A DNA stretch of 64,000 bases from Fictibacillus enclensis (GTDB lineage: Bacteria; Bacillota; Bacilli; Bacillales; Fictibacillaceae): NCBI RefSeq assembly GCF_001457035.1, contig NZ_KQ758618.1, forward strand, positions 558,001-622,000, written 5' to 3'. The position numbers and the translations under genes are program-made. Below, piece after piece: positions 42,875 to 50,497 of this stretch. A model generated the notes under the pieces. It was not told the DNA's origin. It saw only the letters and a list, made by a program, of their open reading frames with translations, and did not search any database. Every line of letters starts with the position of its first letter. Position 1 is the first letter of the stretch.

Positions 42875-42899
42875 AAACCCCTTGTGTACCAAGGGGTTT
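42875..42899 (-). terminator. terminator of tRNA-Ala
   Basis: AAACCCCTTG/CAAGGGGTTT with a 5-nt loop; on the minus strand it is followed by TTTTTGTTTTG. Confidence 0.85.
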
Positions 42900-42912
42900 G
42901 AAGACATATGTA

Positions 42913-42988
42913 TGGTGGAGACTAGCGGGATCGAACCGCTGACCTTTTGGCTGCCAGCCAAACGCTCTCCCAGCTGAGCTAAGCCCCC
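42913..42988 (-). tRNA. tRNA-Ala (anticodon GGC), CCA encoded
   Basis: On the minus strand the sequence begins GGGGGCTTAGCTCAGCTGGG and ends TAGTCTCCACCA. Acceptor GGGGGCT/AGTCTCC pairs with two G-U, the anticodon arm is TTTGG-CTGGCAG-CCAAA giving GGC, and the T arm contains GGTTCGATCC. The first GGGGGC with the AGCTCAG D-arm is typical of bacterial alanine tRNA. Its 3' part is duplicated at 39932-39977. Confidence 0.92.
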
Positions 42989-43132
42989 ACGATGTGTTGC
43001 TGACAAGAAAAATTATATAATACAAGCCCTAGGAAAAGCAAGCACTTTTTTGAAATTTTATTTTTAAAAGGGTATTGGTTCTTGAACATTGTTTCAAAGA
43101 AGCTTCATGAATTGGTTGATTGTAGTTAAAGG

Positions 43133-43262
43133 TGCGAGACTCCAGCAGGAGATGCGGGACAGGTGAGACACAAAAGGCGCTTGCGACGATGGGGCTCAGC
43201 GCCCGCCCTGCGAAAGTAGGCGTTTATGCCGGTAAAAGCGAGCATCCTGAAGCGAAAATTCA
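43133..43262. repeat. Bacillaceae interspersed repeat element (degenerate copy)
   Basis: GCGAGACTCC, GGACAGGTGAGAC, GGCGCTTGCGACGA, GCGCCCGCCCTGCG and AAAGCGAGCATCCTGAAGCG follow the order of the GC-rich intergenic repeat found in many Bacillaceae genomes. The copy has an extra short segment near GTAGGCGTTTATGCCGG. It is much more GC-rich than its surroundings. No ORF is credible. Confidence 0.65.
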
Positions 43263-43415
43263 CATCCCGCATATGACATTCAGATAAAGCTTGATGAGCA
43301 TTAACCCTGCTCATCTTTTTCAATTATACCTCCTAAAATTTCCAGTGTCCAAGCATAGTTTTTTGGAAAGTTGGAAAGCTAACATGGTAAATCAAGGAAT
43401 AAAGGAGGAATAATG

Positions 43416-43694
43416 ATGCAACAGCAGCAACCACCGAACCAAGGCCAAAACCAGCAACAGCAACCCACTTATCAGCAGCCGCCAAATGTCATCACAGGAA
43501 AAGACTTTAACTATCTGACCGACATGCTTTCATGGAATTTGCTTGGATTCAAAAAGGCGCACTTTGCCGCGAGCCAGTGCCAGGATCAGCAGGTGAGCGC
43601 GGCGCTTGAGAAGGCCTGTCACATGCATGAAAAGCATTACCAGCAGCTTCTACAAAAGCTCCAGTCCGGCGGAAGCCAGCAGATGAACCAATAA
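43416..43694 (+). CDS. CotF-related spore coat protein (small)
   Basis: The product has 92 residues; ATG 43416 lies 7 bases from AAAGGAGG (ATG 43413 is closer and less likely). A Gln/Pro/Asn-rich head (about 1-27) precedes GKDFNYLTDMLSWNLLGFKK and HMHEKHYQQLLQKL, a helical pattern shared with CotF-like and related spore proteins that resemble ferritin-like bundles. It precedes a second coat gene by 15 bases. A role in spore coat or in the forespore is inferred. Confidence 0.7.
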   Translation: MQQQQPPNQGQNQQQQPTYQQPPNVITGKDFNYLTDMLSWNLLGFKKAHFAASQCQDQQVSAALEKACHMHEKHYQQLLQKLQSGGSQQMNQ

Positions 43695-43708
43695 GGAGGG
43701 GAGAACCC

Positions 43709-44047
43709 ATGAACAACAATCAAAACAAAATTCAAAATCCGGAATCACAAGTACCGAAAACACCTCAGATGAACGATCGTGATTTTCTCAACGATATCCT
43801 GTCGTACGAAAAGTACATGACGGCTTCGTATTCCACAGCGATGAACGAAGCGAGCCATGACGCACTGTATCAGGAAATTCACTCGGTCTTTGATGAGACG
43901 AAGAACATGCAGCGGGAACTGTACACACTTATGTTCCAAAAAGGCTGGTACTCGTTGTCACCGGAACAGCCGCAAAAGCTTCAGCAGGCGGCCCAGCAAT
44001 TTACAGGGTATATGTCCCAGTTTCCACACAATCCGCCAATGCAATAA
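43709..44047 (+). CDS. spore coat protein, CotF family
   Basis: The product has 112 residues, ATG after AATAAGGAGGGGAGAACCC. MNDRDFLNDILSYEKYMTAS, YSTAMNEASHDALYQEIHSV and NMQRELYTLMFQKGWYSLSP are diagnostic of the CotF coat-protein family (a four-helix bundle). Expression is probably restricted to the mother cell late in sporulation. It forms a two-gene unit with the upstream coat-like gene and ends at a strong terminator. Confidence 0.85.
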   Translation: MNNNQNKIQNPESQVPKTPQMNDRDFLNDILSYEKYMTASYSTAMNEASHDALYQEIHSVFDETKNMQRELYTLMFQKGWYSLSPEQPQKLQQAAQQFTGYMSQFPHNPPMQ

Positions 44048-44052
44048 GCGAC

Positions 44053-44086
44053 CAACAAGCTATGGAGGTTTCCATGGCTTGTTTTT
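44053..44086 (+). terminator. terminator after the spore coat pair
   Basis: ACAAGCTATGGA and TCCATGGCTTGT around GGTT, then seven T. Confidence 0.9.
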
Positions 44087-44126
44087 TTGCGGGAGAATAT
44101 TACCATAAAATTCGACATATACGTTA

Positions 44127-44144
44127 ACTGGTATAGACAACTAG
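44127..44144 (+). promoter_or_regulatory. NagR (YvoA) operator upstream of nagZ
   Basis: ACTGGTATAGACAACTAG is a GntR/HutC-type operator of the DasR/NagR class (TGGTNTAGACNA core). An identical 18-mer stands at 47661-47678 before nagA. It overlaps a possible -10 (TATAGA), so binding of NagR should repress. Confidence 0.85.
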
Positions 44145-44262
44145 AACTATAGTCAGAATTTCTTACTGGGCCTATTGCTCCGTTTTTGTCCTGTTCGAAA
44201 GGATACGACAAATTCCTCCAGAATGAGGATAACGTTCCAATAAATTCTAAAGGAGGATTTTT

Positions 44263-46347
44263 GTGAAAAAGAAAAAAAGTCTAGTGCTTTATGCCCTGAT
44301 CTGTATGCTCGCGGTTTCCGCGTTCTTCGGATCGCAAGCCCGTCCTGCCCAAGCGGCATCTAAGGGTACTAATGAGATTAAGTCGCTGATCATCAGCGGA
44401 AACATTCCACAAGCCCAGCCGCTCGTGCAGGATAACAAAATCCAGCTTCATGCACTTCACGTGTACAAAAAAGGATACTTCATGGAAACGAAGGCAAGAA
44501 CCTGGTGGTCTTCGAACAAAAATGTGGCCAGTGTCGACCGAAATGGTCTGGTTACGTTAAAAGATCACAGTGGCAAAACGTTCATTTACACAACAGATGG
44601 CAGAACCACCGACCGGATTGCCATCCAAGTGAATCATGGCCAAACGACCATTCAAAAGCAAAAGGGAAAGAAGTATGATGTGATTCCTCAAGCCATCAAC
44701 AAAATGTCCATGGAAGAGAAAGTCGGCCAAATGTTGATGCCAGACTTCAGAACCTTCAATGGAAAAAACGTTACAGAGCTTACGCCGGAAATCAAAGCAC
44801 TTGTGAAAAAGTATCATCTTGGCGGCGTGATTCTTTTCCGTGAGAATGTTGTAACAACCGATCAGACGACTAAGCTCGTGGCAGATTATCAGGCAGCCGC
44901 CCAAAAGCAAGGATTACTGATTTCCATTGACCAAGAAGGCGGAATCGTAACCCGTCTGCAAAGCGGAACCGATTTTCCTGGAAACATGGCGCTTGGTGCA
45001 ACCCGCTCTGCAGAACTTTCTGAAAAAGTCGGAAAAGCGATCGGTGAGGAATTGAGCGCACTAGGTATTAACTTTAACCTGGCTCCATCTCTTGATGTAA
45101 ACAACAACCCAGACAATCCGGTCATTGGTACCCGCTCTTTCGGTGAGGATCCAAAGCTCGTATCCGAACTCGGAATTGCGTACATTAAAGGTCTTCAATC
45201 CACAAACACTGCCGGTTCAGCCAAACATTTCCCCGGTCATGGGGATACTGCGGTAGATTCCCACCTTGGACTGCCTGAAGTACCGTATGATCTTGACCGC
45301 TTGAAGAAAGTGGAGCTTTATCCGTTCCAGCAAGCAATGAATGCAGGAATCGACGCGATCATGACGGCTCACGTCACATTCCCGAAAATTGAGCCAGGAA
45401 CAGCCATCTCCAAAAAAGACGGCAGTGTCATTGCCATTCCGGCGACTCTTTCTCATAAAGTGCTGACAGAACTGATGAGAGATGAAATGGGCTTTAAAGG
45501 AGTTATTACAACTGACGCTCTTAATATGCAGGCGATTGCCGATCACTTTGGAGCAGTGGATGCAGCCATCCGTGCGGTTAATGCCGGAACTGACATCGTC
45601 CTCATGCCTGTAGGCCTTGAAAGCGTGGCTAATGGACTTTACGACGCGGTTAACAAAGGTGAAATCACCCAGGAACGCTTGAATCAATCCGTTGAACGCT
45701 TGTTGACCTTGAAAGTAAAACGCTCCATCTTTAAGCAGGAACGTCCACAGGATATCGGCCAGTTGATCGAAAATGCAGAAAAGGTTGTTGGTTCTCCTGA
45801 ACATAAAGCCCTTGAAAAAGAGGCTGCCAACAAATCCATTACGCTTGTAAAAAATGATGGAAATGCACTTCCGCTTGCAAAGGAAGACAACGGACAAGCC
45901 GTGGTCATCGGAAATACGTATGTAGAAGATCTTGCTGCCCAGGTCAAGCGGGTCTATCCAAACAGTGTGATGATCAAATCTGCAGGACCGTCCTTGACAC
46001 CAGCACAGCTAGCTCTTGTGAAGAATGCTAAAGCGGTAATCGTTGGCACCTATACATCAACCCTATCGGCCCGTTCTCCGGAAAGTGCTCAAATGAAGCT
46101 GGTGAATCAAGTGATCAATGAAAGCACTGCGCCAGTCATTGGCATCGGAACTCGTAATCCGTACGACATTATGGCTTATCCGAATGTGGATGCGTACCTT
46201 GCGCAATACAACTTCAAAACTGCAAGCTTTGCCGCGAGCGTGGATACTATCTTTGGATTGAACCAGCCGACAGGAAAGCTTCCGGTAACGATTTATGACA
46301 GCAACAAAGAGGTGCTTTACCCATTTGGACACGGATTATCTTATTAA
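44263..46347 (+). CDS. nagZ: exo-beta-N-acetylglucosaminidase NagZ (GH3), secreted
   Basis: The product has 694 residues from GTG 44263 (AAAGGAGGATTTTT). Signal peptide about 1-31. A short Ig-like (BIG2-like) segment (about 55-125: WWSSNKNVASVDRNGLVT) comes before the GH3 barrel: GQMLMPDFRT, DQEGGIVTRL, KHFPGHGDTAVDSHLG with the acid-base His/Asp, and TTDALNMQAI with the nucleophile Asp. A C-terminal domain (about 520-690) resembles that of B. subtilis NagZ. It removes GlcNAc from cell-wall muropeptides outside the cell. At 694 it is somewhat longer than the B. subtilis enzyme (about 642). It is co-transcribed with namZ and preceded by a NagR operator. Confidence 0.9.
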   Translation: MKKKKSLVLYALICMLAVSAFFGSQARPAQAASKGTNEIKSLIISGNIPQAQPLVQDNKIQLHALHVYKKGYFMETKARTWWSSNKNVASVDRNGLVTLKDHSGKTFIYTTDGRTTDRIAIQVNHGQTTIQKQKGKKYDVIPQAINKMSMEEKVGQMLMPDFRTFNGKNVTELTPEIKALVKKYHLGGVILFRENVVTTDQTTKLVADYQAAAQKQGLLISIDQEGGIVTRLQSGTDFPGNMALGATRSAELSEKVGKAIGEELSALGINFNLAPSLDVNNNPDNPVIGTRSFGEDPKLVSELGIAYIKGLQSTNTAGSAKHFPGHGDTAVDSHLGLPEVPYDLDRLKKVELYPFQQAMNAGIDAIMTAHVTFPKIEPGTAISKKDGSVIAIPATLSHKVLTELMRDEMGFKGVITTDALNMQAIADHFGAVDAAIRAVNAGTDIVLMPVGLESVANGLYDAVNKGEITQERLNQSVERLLTLKVKRSIFKQERPQDIGQLIENAEKVVGSPEHKALEKEAANKSITLVKNDGNALPLAKEDNGQAVVIGNTYVEDLAAQVKRVYPNSVMIKSAGPSLTPAQLALVKNAKAVIVGTYTSTLSARSPESAQMKLVNQVINESTAPVIGIGTRNPYDIMAYPNVDAYLAQYNFKTASFAASVDTIFGLNQPTGKLPVTIYDSNKEVLYPFGHGLSY

Positions 46348-46360
46348 GGGGTGAACTACG

Positions 46361-47620
46361 ATGAAAAAGTGGTTAAGTGCAGGGATACTATTTGTATTGA
46401 TCATTTCTTTGCTGTCGTCCGCGATGGCAAAGAATGACACACAGCAAAAAAATTCGCCGCAGAATTTTAAAACCGGAGTGGATGTGCTGCTGAACGGTAA
46501 AAATAATATTTTAAAAGGAAAGCGTGTCGGACTGATCACGAATCCGACCGGAGTGGACGGCAAGCTGAACAGCATTGTGGATGCCATGTACAAAAGCAAA
46601 GATTTCGAACTGAAAGCATTGTACGGACCGGAGCATGGGGTGCGGGGAAGCGAGCAGGCCGGCTCCTATGTCGATTTTTACATTGATAAGAAGACGAATC
46701 TTCCGGTATACAGCCTTTATGGCCCAACCAAAAAGCCAACACCTGAAATGCTCAAGGACATCGATGTTCTCGTGTTTGATATTCAGGATGTGGGAACCCG
46801 ATTCTATACGTACATTTACACGATGGCTTATGCAATGGAAGCGGCGAAGGAAAACAACATTGAATTCGTCGTGCTTGACCGCCCGAATCCGCTTGGCGGT
46901 GAAAAGGTGGAAGGACCGATTCTTGAACCGAAATACGCGACATTCGTAGGTCTATATCCGATTCCGCTTCGCCATGGAATGACAGTAGGGGAACTTGCAA
47001 AGCTGTTTAATAAGGAATTCAAAATTAACGCGGATTTAAAAGTGGTGAAAATGAAAGGCTGGCACCGCTGGAAGACGTACTATGAAACACCACTGCAATG
47101 GGTTCTGCCATCACCAAATATGCCGACCGTGGATACAGCATTTGTTTATCCGGGAGCCGGTTTGATTGAAGGAACGAACGTATCAGAAGGAAGAGGAACG
47201 ACTCGTCCATTTGAAACCATCGGAGCACCATTTATTGATGGCGACGATCTGGCAAAAGCACTGAATGATTTGAAGCTGCCGGGTGTTATTTTCCGCTCCA
47301 ACTCATTTACACCAACGTTCTCCAAGTTCGCAAATCAGTTGTGCAATGGCGTTCAGATTCATGTGACAGATTATAATTCCTATAACTCTGTAGACACAGG
47401 ACTGGCCATCGTCAAAACCATTCATGACATGTATCCGAATGATTTTCAGTTCAGAGCAGAGAACAGCCAGGGCATATCCTATTTCGATAACCTGATCGGC
47501 AACGGCTGGGTTCGTGAAGAAATCGAAAAAGGAACTCCACTTGTGAAGATTAAGGCAAAGTGGAAAGTAGAGCTTGAACTGTTCAAAAAGGTTAGAAAGA
47601 ACTATCTTCTGTATAAATAA
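46361..47620 (+). CDS. namZ: exo-beta-N-acetylmuramidase NamZ (DUF1343, YbbC-like)
   Basis: The product has 419 residues, ATG 13 bases after the nagZ stop. Signal peptide about 1-23 (MKKWLSAGILFVLIISLLSS). DUF1343 features: GKRVGLITNPTGVDGKL, LYGPEHGVRGSEQAG, VFDIQDVGTRFYTYIYTM, DRPNPLGGEKVEGPILEP and EGTNVSEGRGTTRPFE. B. subtilis YbbC was shown to be an exo-muramidase (NamZ) that releases MurNAc from the non-reducing end, working with NagZ. The product MurNAc would be taken up by MurP encoded downstream. Confidence 0.9.
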   Translation: MKKWLSAGILFVLIISLLSSAMAKNDTQQKNSPQNFKTGVDVLLNGKNNILKGKRVGLITNPTGVDGKLNSIVDAMYKSKDFELKALYGPEHGVRGSEQAGSYVDFYIDKKTNLPVYSLYGPTKKPTPEMLKDIDVLVFDIQDVGTRFYTYIYTMAYAMEAAKENNIEFVVLDRPNPLGGEKVEGPILEPKYATFVGLYPIPLRHGMTVGELAKLFNKEFKINADLKVVKMKGWHRWKTYYETPLQWVLPSPNMPTVDTAFVYPGAGLIEGTNVSEGRGTTRPFETIGAPFIDGDDLAKALNDLKLPGVIFRSNSFTPTFSKFANQLCNGVQIHVTDYNSYNSVDTGLAIVKTIHDMYPNDFQFRAENSQGISYFDNLIGNGWVREEIEKGTPLVKIKAKWKVELELFKKVRKNYLLYK

Positions 47621-47660
47621 GGAAATATGTACACGATTTCAGAAAAATTAAAATAGTCCG

Positions 47661-47678
47661 ACTGGTATAGACAACTAG
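47661..47678 (+). promoter_or_regulatory. NagR (YvoA) operator upstream of nagA
   Basis: ACTGGTATAGACAACTAG, identical over 18 bases to the site at 44127-44144. It lies 52 bases before the nagA start codon. Confidence 0.85.
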
Positions 47679-47729
47679 TTATAAGCGTGGTACCCTGTGC
47701 ATAGAGATAATAAGGATGGTGAGTGGAGT

Positions 47730-48914
47730 ATGAAACCATTATTGATTTATGGAGGAACCATTTTTACAGAAAAAGGTTCTATAAAAAATGGGTACCTCGT
47801 CATGGAAGACCAACAGATCAAAGAGGTCGGAGAAGGAGTGGATGCCCTTCAATTGGAAGCGTATGAGGTTCTAAAGCTTTCGGAGAGCGAAATCGTTGTG
47901 CCAGGTATGATTGACCTGCATATTCATGGTGCTGCAGGAGCCGATGTGATGGACGGGACGATGGACGCACTGAAAACAATGGCGGAAATTCTTCCCCAGG
48001 AAGGAACGACAAGCTTCCTTGCGACAACGATGACACAGGGCGTACCCGAAATTGAATTCGCTTTGCAGACGGTCAACACCTATATGGAGGGCAGCAATCC
48101 TCCCGGCGAAGCAGAGGTTCTTGGGCTTCATCTGGAAGGGCCGTTCATCTCGCCGAAGCGGGCGGGGGCACAGCCTCTCGACCATATCAGGAATCCGGAT
48201 GTGAAGCAGTTTCAGGAATGGCAGGAGCTGTCGGGCAACCATATTAAACTGGTTACACTTGCACCGGAGGAACCGGGAGGCTACGAGCTTTCTTCATATT
48301 TGAAAGAAACAGGAGTCGTAGCATCGATCGGCCACTCTGATGCTGTGTATGAAGAAGTGGTTAGAAGCATTGAGTCTGGGGTTACCCACGCAACCCATCT
48401 GTACAACGGCATGCGGGGACTTCACCACCGGGAACCTGGAGTGGCAGGAGGTGTGATGCTGCATGACGAGATCACTACCGAAATCATCGTCGACGGCATT
48501 CATTCCCGTCCGGAAATGGTGAAGTTTGCGTATCGCAATAAAGGTGCAGAGCGGATGGTGTTGATCACCGATGCGATGCGGGCAAAGTGTATGGGAAATG
48601 GCTCGTATACACTTGGCGGACAGAACGTCACGGTCAACGGAAACGAAGCGACCCTCGCGGATGGCACACTCGCTGGCAGTATTTTAAAAATGAAAGATGC
48701 GGTACGGAACATGCAGGAATTCACAAGCTGTTCCATTGAAGAGGTGATTCAGATGACCGCGGTCAACCAGGCGAAAGAGCTTGGGGTATATGACCGGAAA
48801 GGCAGTCTGTCAGCCGGAAAGGATGCGGATGTAGTTGTGCTGAATGAGGAAAAAGATGTTATCTTCACTTTCTGCCGTGGAAAACTTTCGTATCAGCGGA
48901 AGGAGGAGATGTAA
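47730..48914 (+). CDS. nagA: N-acetylglucosamine-6-phosphate deacetylase
   Basis: The product has 394 residues; ATG 47730 follows AAGGATGGTGAGTGGAGT (in-frame ATG 47697 is less suitable). Amidohydrolase motifs: VVPGMIDLHIHGAAGADVMD, LGLHLEGPFISPKRAGA (metal-binding Glu), GHSDA, HLYNGMRGLHHR and LITDAMRA with the catalytic Asp. It removes acetyl from GlcNAc-6-P, giving glucosamine-6-P for nagB, whose ATG begins 1 base after this stop codon. Expression is controlled by NagR. Confidence 0.93.
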   Translation: MKPLLIYGGTIFTEKGSIKNGYLVMEDQQIKEVGEGVDALQLEAYEVLKLSESEIVVPGMIDLHIHGAAGADVMDGTMDALKTMAEILPQEGTTSFLATTMTQGVPEIEFALQTVNTYMEGSNPPGEAEVLGLHLEGPFISPKRAGAQPLDHIRNPDVKQFQEWQELSGNHIKLVTLAPEEPGGYELSSYLKETGVVASIGHSDAVYEEVVRSIESGVTHATHLYNGMRGLHHREPGVAGGVMLHDEITTEIIVDGIHSRPEMVKFAYRNKGAERMVLITDAMRAKCMGNGSYTLGGQNVTVNGNEATLADGTLAGSILKMKDAVRNMQEFTSCSIEEVIQMTAVNQAKELGVYDRKGSLSAGKDADVVVLNEEKDVIFTFCRGKLSYQRKEEM

Positions 48915-48915
48915 C

Positions 48916-49656
48916 ATGAACATTATCGAGGTAGCCAACTACGAGGAAATGAGCAAAGCATCTGCCGATTTCATTTTGAAAAAGATCAAAGGATCCGAGA
49001 AAGTGACATTGGGCCTGGCGACGGGCGGTACGCCGCTCGGCACCTACCAGGAGCTGGTGAAGGATTACAAGAAAAACGAAACGAGTTACAGCCATGTGCA
49101 TACCTACAACCTGGATGAGTATGTCGGCTTGACGCCGGATGATCCGGAAAGCTATCACGCCTACATGTGTGAGCATCTGTTTCACCCGGTAAATATGCCG
49201 CTTGAGCAGACAAACATTCCAAACGGGGCCGCACCGGAGCTGCTTCAGGAATGCTTGCGTTATGACATGCTCATTGAAAGCATAGGAGGCGTTGACCTGC
49301 AGCTGCTTGGAATTGGAGAGAACGGCCATATCGGGTTCAATGAGCCGGGTACCCTGTTTTCCACCTCTACGCATGTGGTCGATTTAACTCTTTCAACGCT
49401 GGAAGCGAATGCAAAGTATTTTAAGGACCCGTCCAAACAGCCGACACAGGCCATTACGATGGGAATTGCCACGATTCTGAAAAGCAAGGAAATCCTGCTG
49501 CTCGCATCCGGGGAACGAAAGCAGGAGGCGCTGTTTCACCTCTTGCGGGGAGAAGTAACAGAATCGGTGCCGGCATCCGCGCTGAACATGCATGATAGTG
49601 TGACAGTTATTGCAGATTCGCAAGCGTTGAAACTTGTAAACTCGTTAGGGAAGTGA
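48916..49656 (+). CDS. nagB: glucosamine-6-phosphate deaminase
   Basis: The product has 246 residues; ATG after AAGGAGGAGATGTAAC. VTLGLATGGTPLGTYQELVK, YNLDEYVGLTPDDPESYHAY, LGIGENGHIGFNEPG (active-site Asp/His/Glu region) and THVVDLTLST are NagB hallmarks. It converts glucosamine-6-P to fructose-6-P and ammonium, closing the amino-sugar route to glycolysis. The start lies 1 base after the nagA stop and the end overlaps the nagR start (TGATG). Confidence 0.93.
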   Translation: MNIIEVANYEEMSKASADFILKKIKGSEKVTLGLATGGTPLGTYQELVKDYKKNETSYSHVHTYNLDEYVGLTPDDPESYHAYMCEHLFHPVNMPLEQTNIPNGAAPELLQECLRYDMLIESIGGVDLQLLGIGENGHIGFNEPGTLFSTSTHVVDLTLSTLEANAKYFKDPSKQPTQAITMGIATILKSKEILLLASGERKQEALFHLLRGEVTESVPASALNMHDSVTVIADSQALKLVNSLGK

Positions 49657-50387
49657 TGAAGAACATGATTGATAAATATTCGCCTCTCCCGATCTACTAT
49701 CAAATCGAGGAAGCCATCAAGGGACGAATTGAAAAAGGGGAACTGCAAGAAGGGGAGATGATTCCCTCCGAGCGGGAATACGCCGAAACCTATGGCATCA
49801 GCCGGATGACCGTCAGGCAGGCCATTACCAATCTTGTCAATGACGGCTATCTGACCCGCCGAAAGGGCAAAGGCACGTTTGTTGCCAACCAGAAAATAGA
49901 GCAAAAGCTCGGCCTGACGAGTTTTACAGAAGACATGAAGGCAAGGGGCCTTAAGCCTTCGACCAAGCTGATTGACTTCCAAATCAGTGAAGCCCGGGGA
50001 AAGATTGCAGCAGGATTGGGCATTCATCCGGGAGATGAAATCTATGAGATTCAAAGAGTGAGGCTGGCCGATAACATTCCGATGGCGCTCGAGACCACAT
50101 ATCTCGCCGCCGATCTGGTAAAAGGGCTGAACCAAAGAATCGTACAAGGATCGCTTTATCAGTTTGTGGAAGAAGAACTTGGGTTGAACATCGATTATGC
50201 AACACAGGAGCTCGAAGCCTCGGTCGCACGGGAAACTGAGAGCGAAGTGCTCCGAATTGCAAAGGGAACTCCGGTTTTGCTCATCCGCCGGTACACCTAC
50301 CTGAAGGACGGACGGCCACTCGAGCTCGTTCAATCCATTTACAGAGGTGACCGTTACAAATTTATCATCGATATGCAGCGGGGATAA
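49656..50387 (+). CDS. nagR: GntR-family repressor NagR (YvoA)
   Basis: The product has 243 residues. ATG 49656 overlaps the nagB stop; GTG 49653 and ATG 49665 are alternatives. The winged helix covers about 1-70 (PLPIYYQIEEAIKGRIEKGE, MIPSEREYAETYGISRMTVR, YLTRRKGKGTFVANQ); the UTRA effector domain runs about 90-243 (LTSFTEDMKARG, EIYEIQRVRLADNIPMALET, PVLLIRRYTYLKDGRPLEL). In B. subtilis it represses nagAB and nagP and releases on amino-sugar phosphates. Two matching operators lie in this locus. Confidence 0.92.
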   Translation: MKNMIDKYSPLPIYYQIEEAIKGRIEKGELQEGEMIPSEREYAETYGISRMTVRQAITNLVNDGYLTRRKGKGTFVANQKIEQKLGLTSFTEDMKARGLKPSTKLIDFQISEARGKIAAGLGIHPGDEIYEIQRVRLADNIPMALETTYLAADLVKGLNQRIVQGSLYQFVEEELGLNIDYATQELEASVARETESEVLRIAKGTPVLLIRRYTYLKDGRPLELVQSIYRGDRYKFIIDMQRG

Positions 50388-50497
50388 AATTTGACCGATA
50401 TAACAGCTTGTTCCAGTACCTTCATCAACCACTCAAAGAAGCAACAAAGATCTACAAAGGTTAGGGAAATTGCTTTTCAAAAAGGGGGATAAGTCAA

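Noticed and set aside
39932-42988. active prophage or ICE
   Set aside because: The integrase is reduced to its last 27 codons, the recombinase is frameshifted and no structural, conjugation or replication genes are present.
45217-45897. 226-residue minus-strand frame inside nagZ
   Set aside because: Antisense to a well-conserved GH3 barrel; no ribosome site and no recognisable motif.
49536-50432. 298-residue minus-strand frame across nagR
   Set aside because: Covers a complete GntR/UTRA gene and the nagB end on the opposite strand; no start signal or family pattern.
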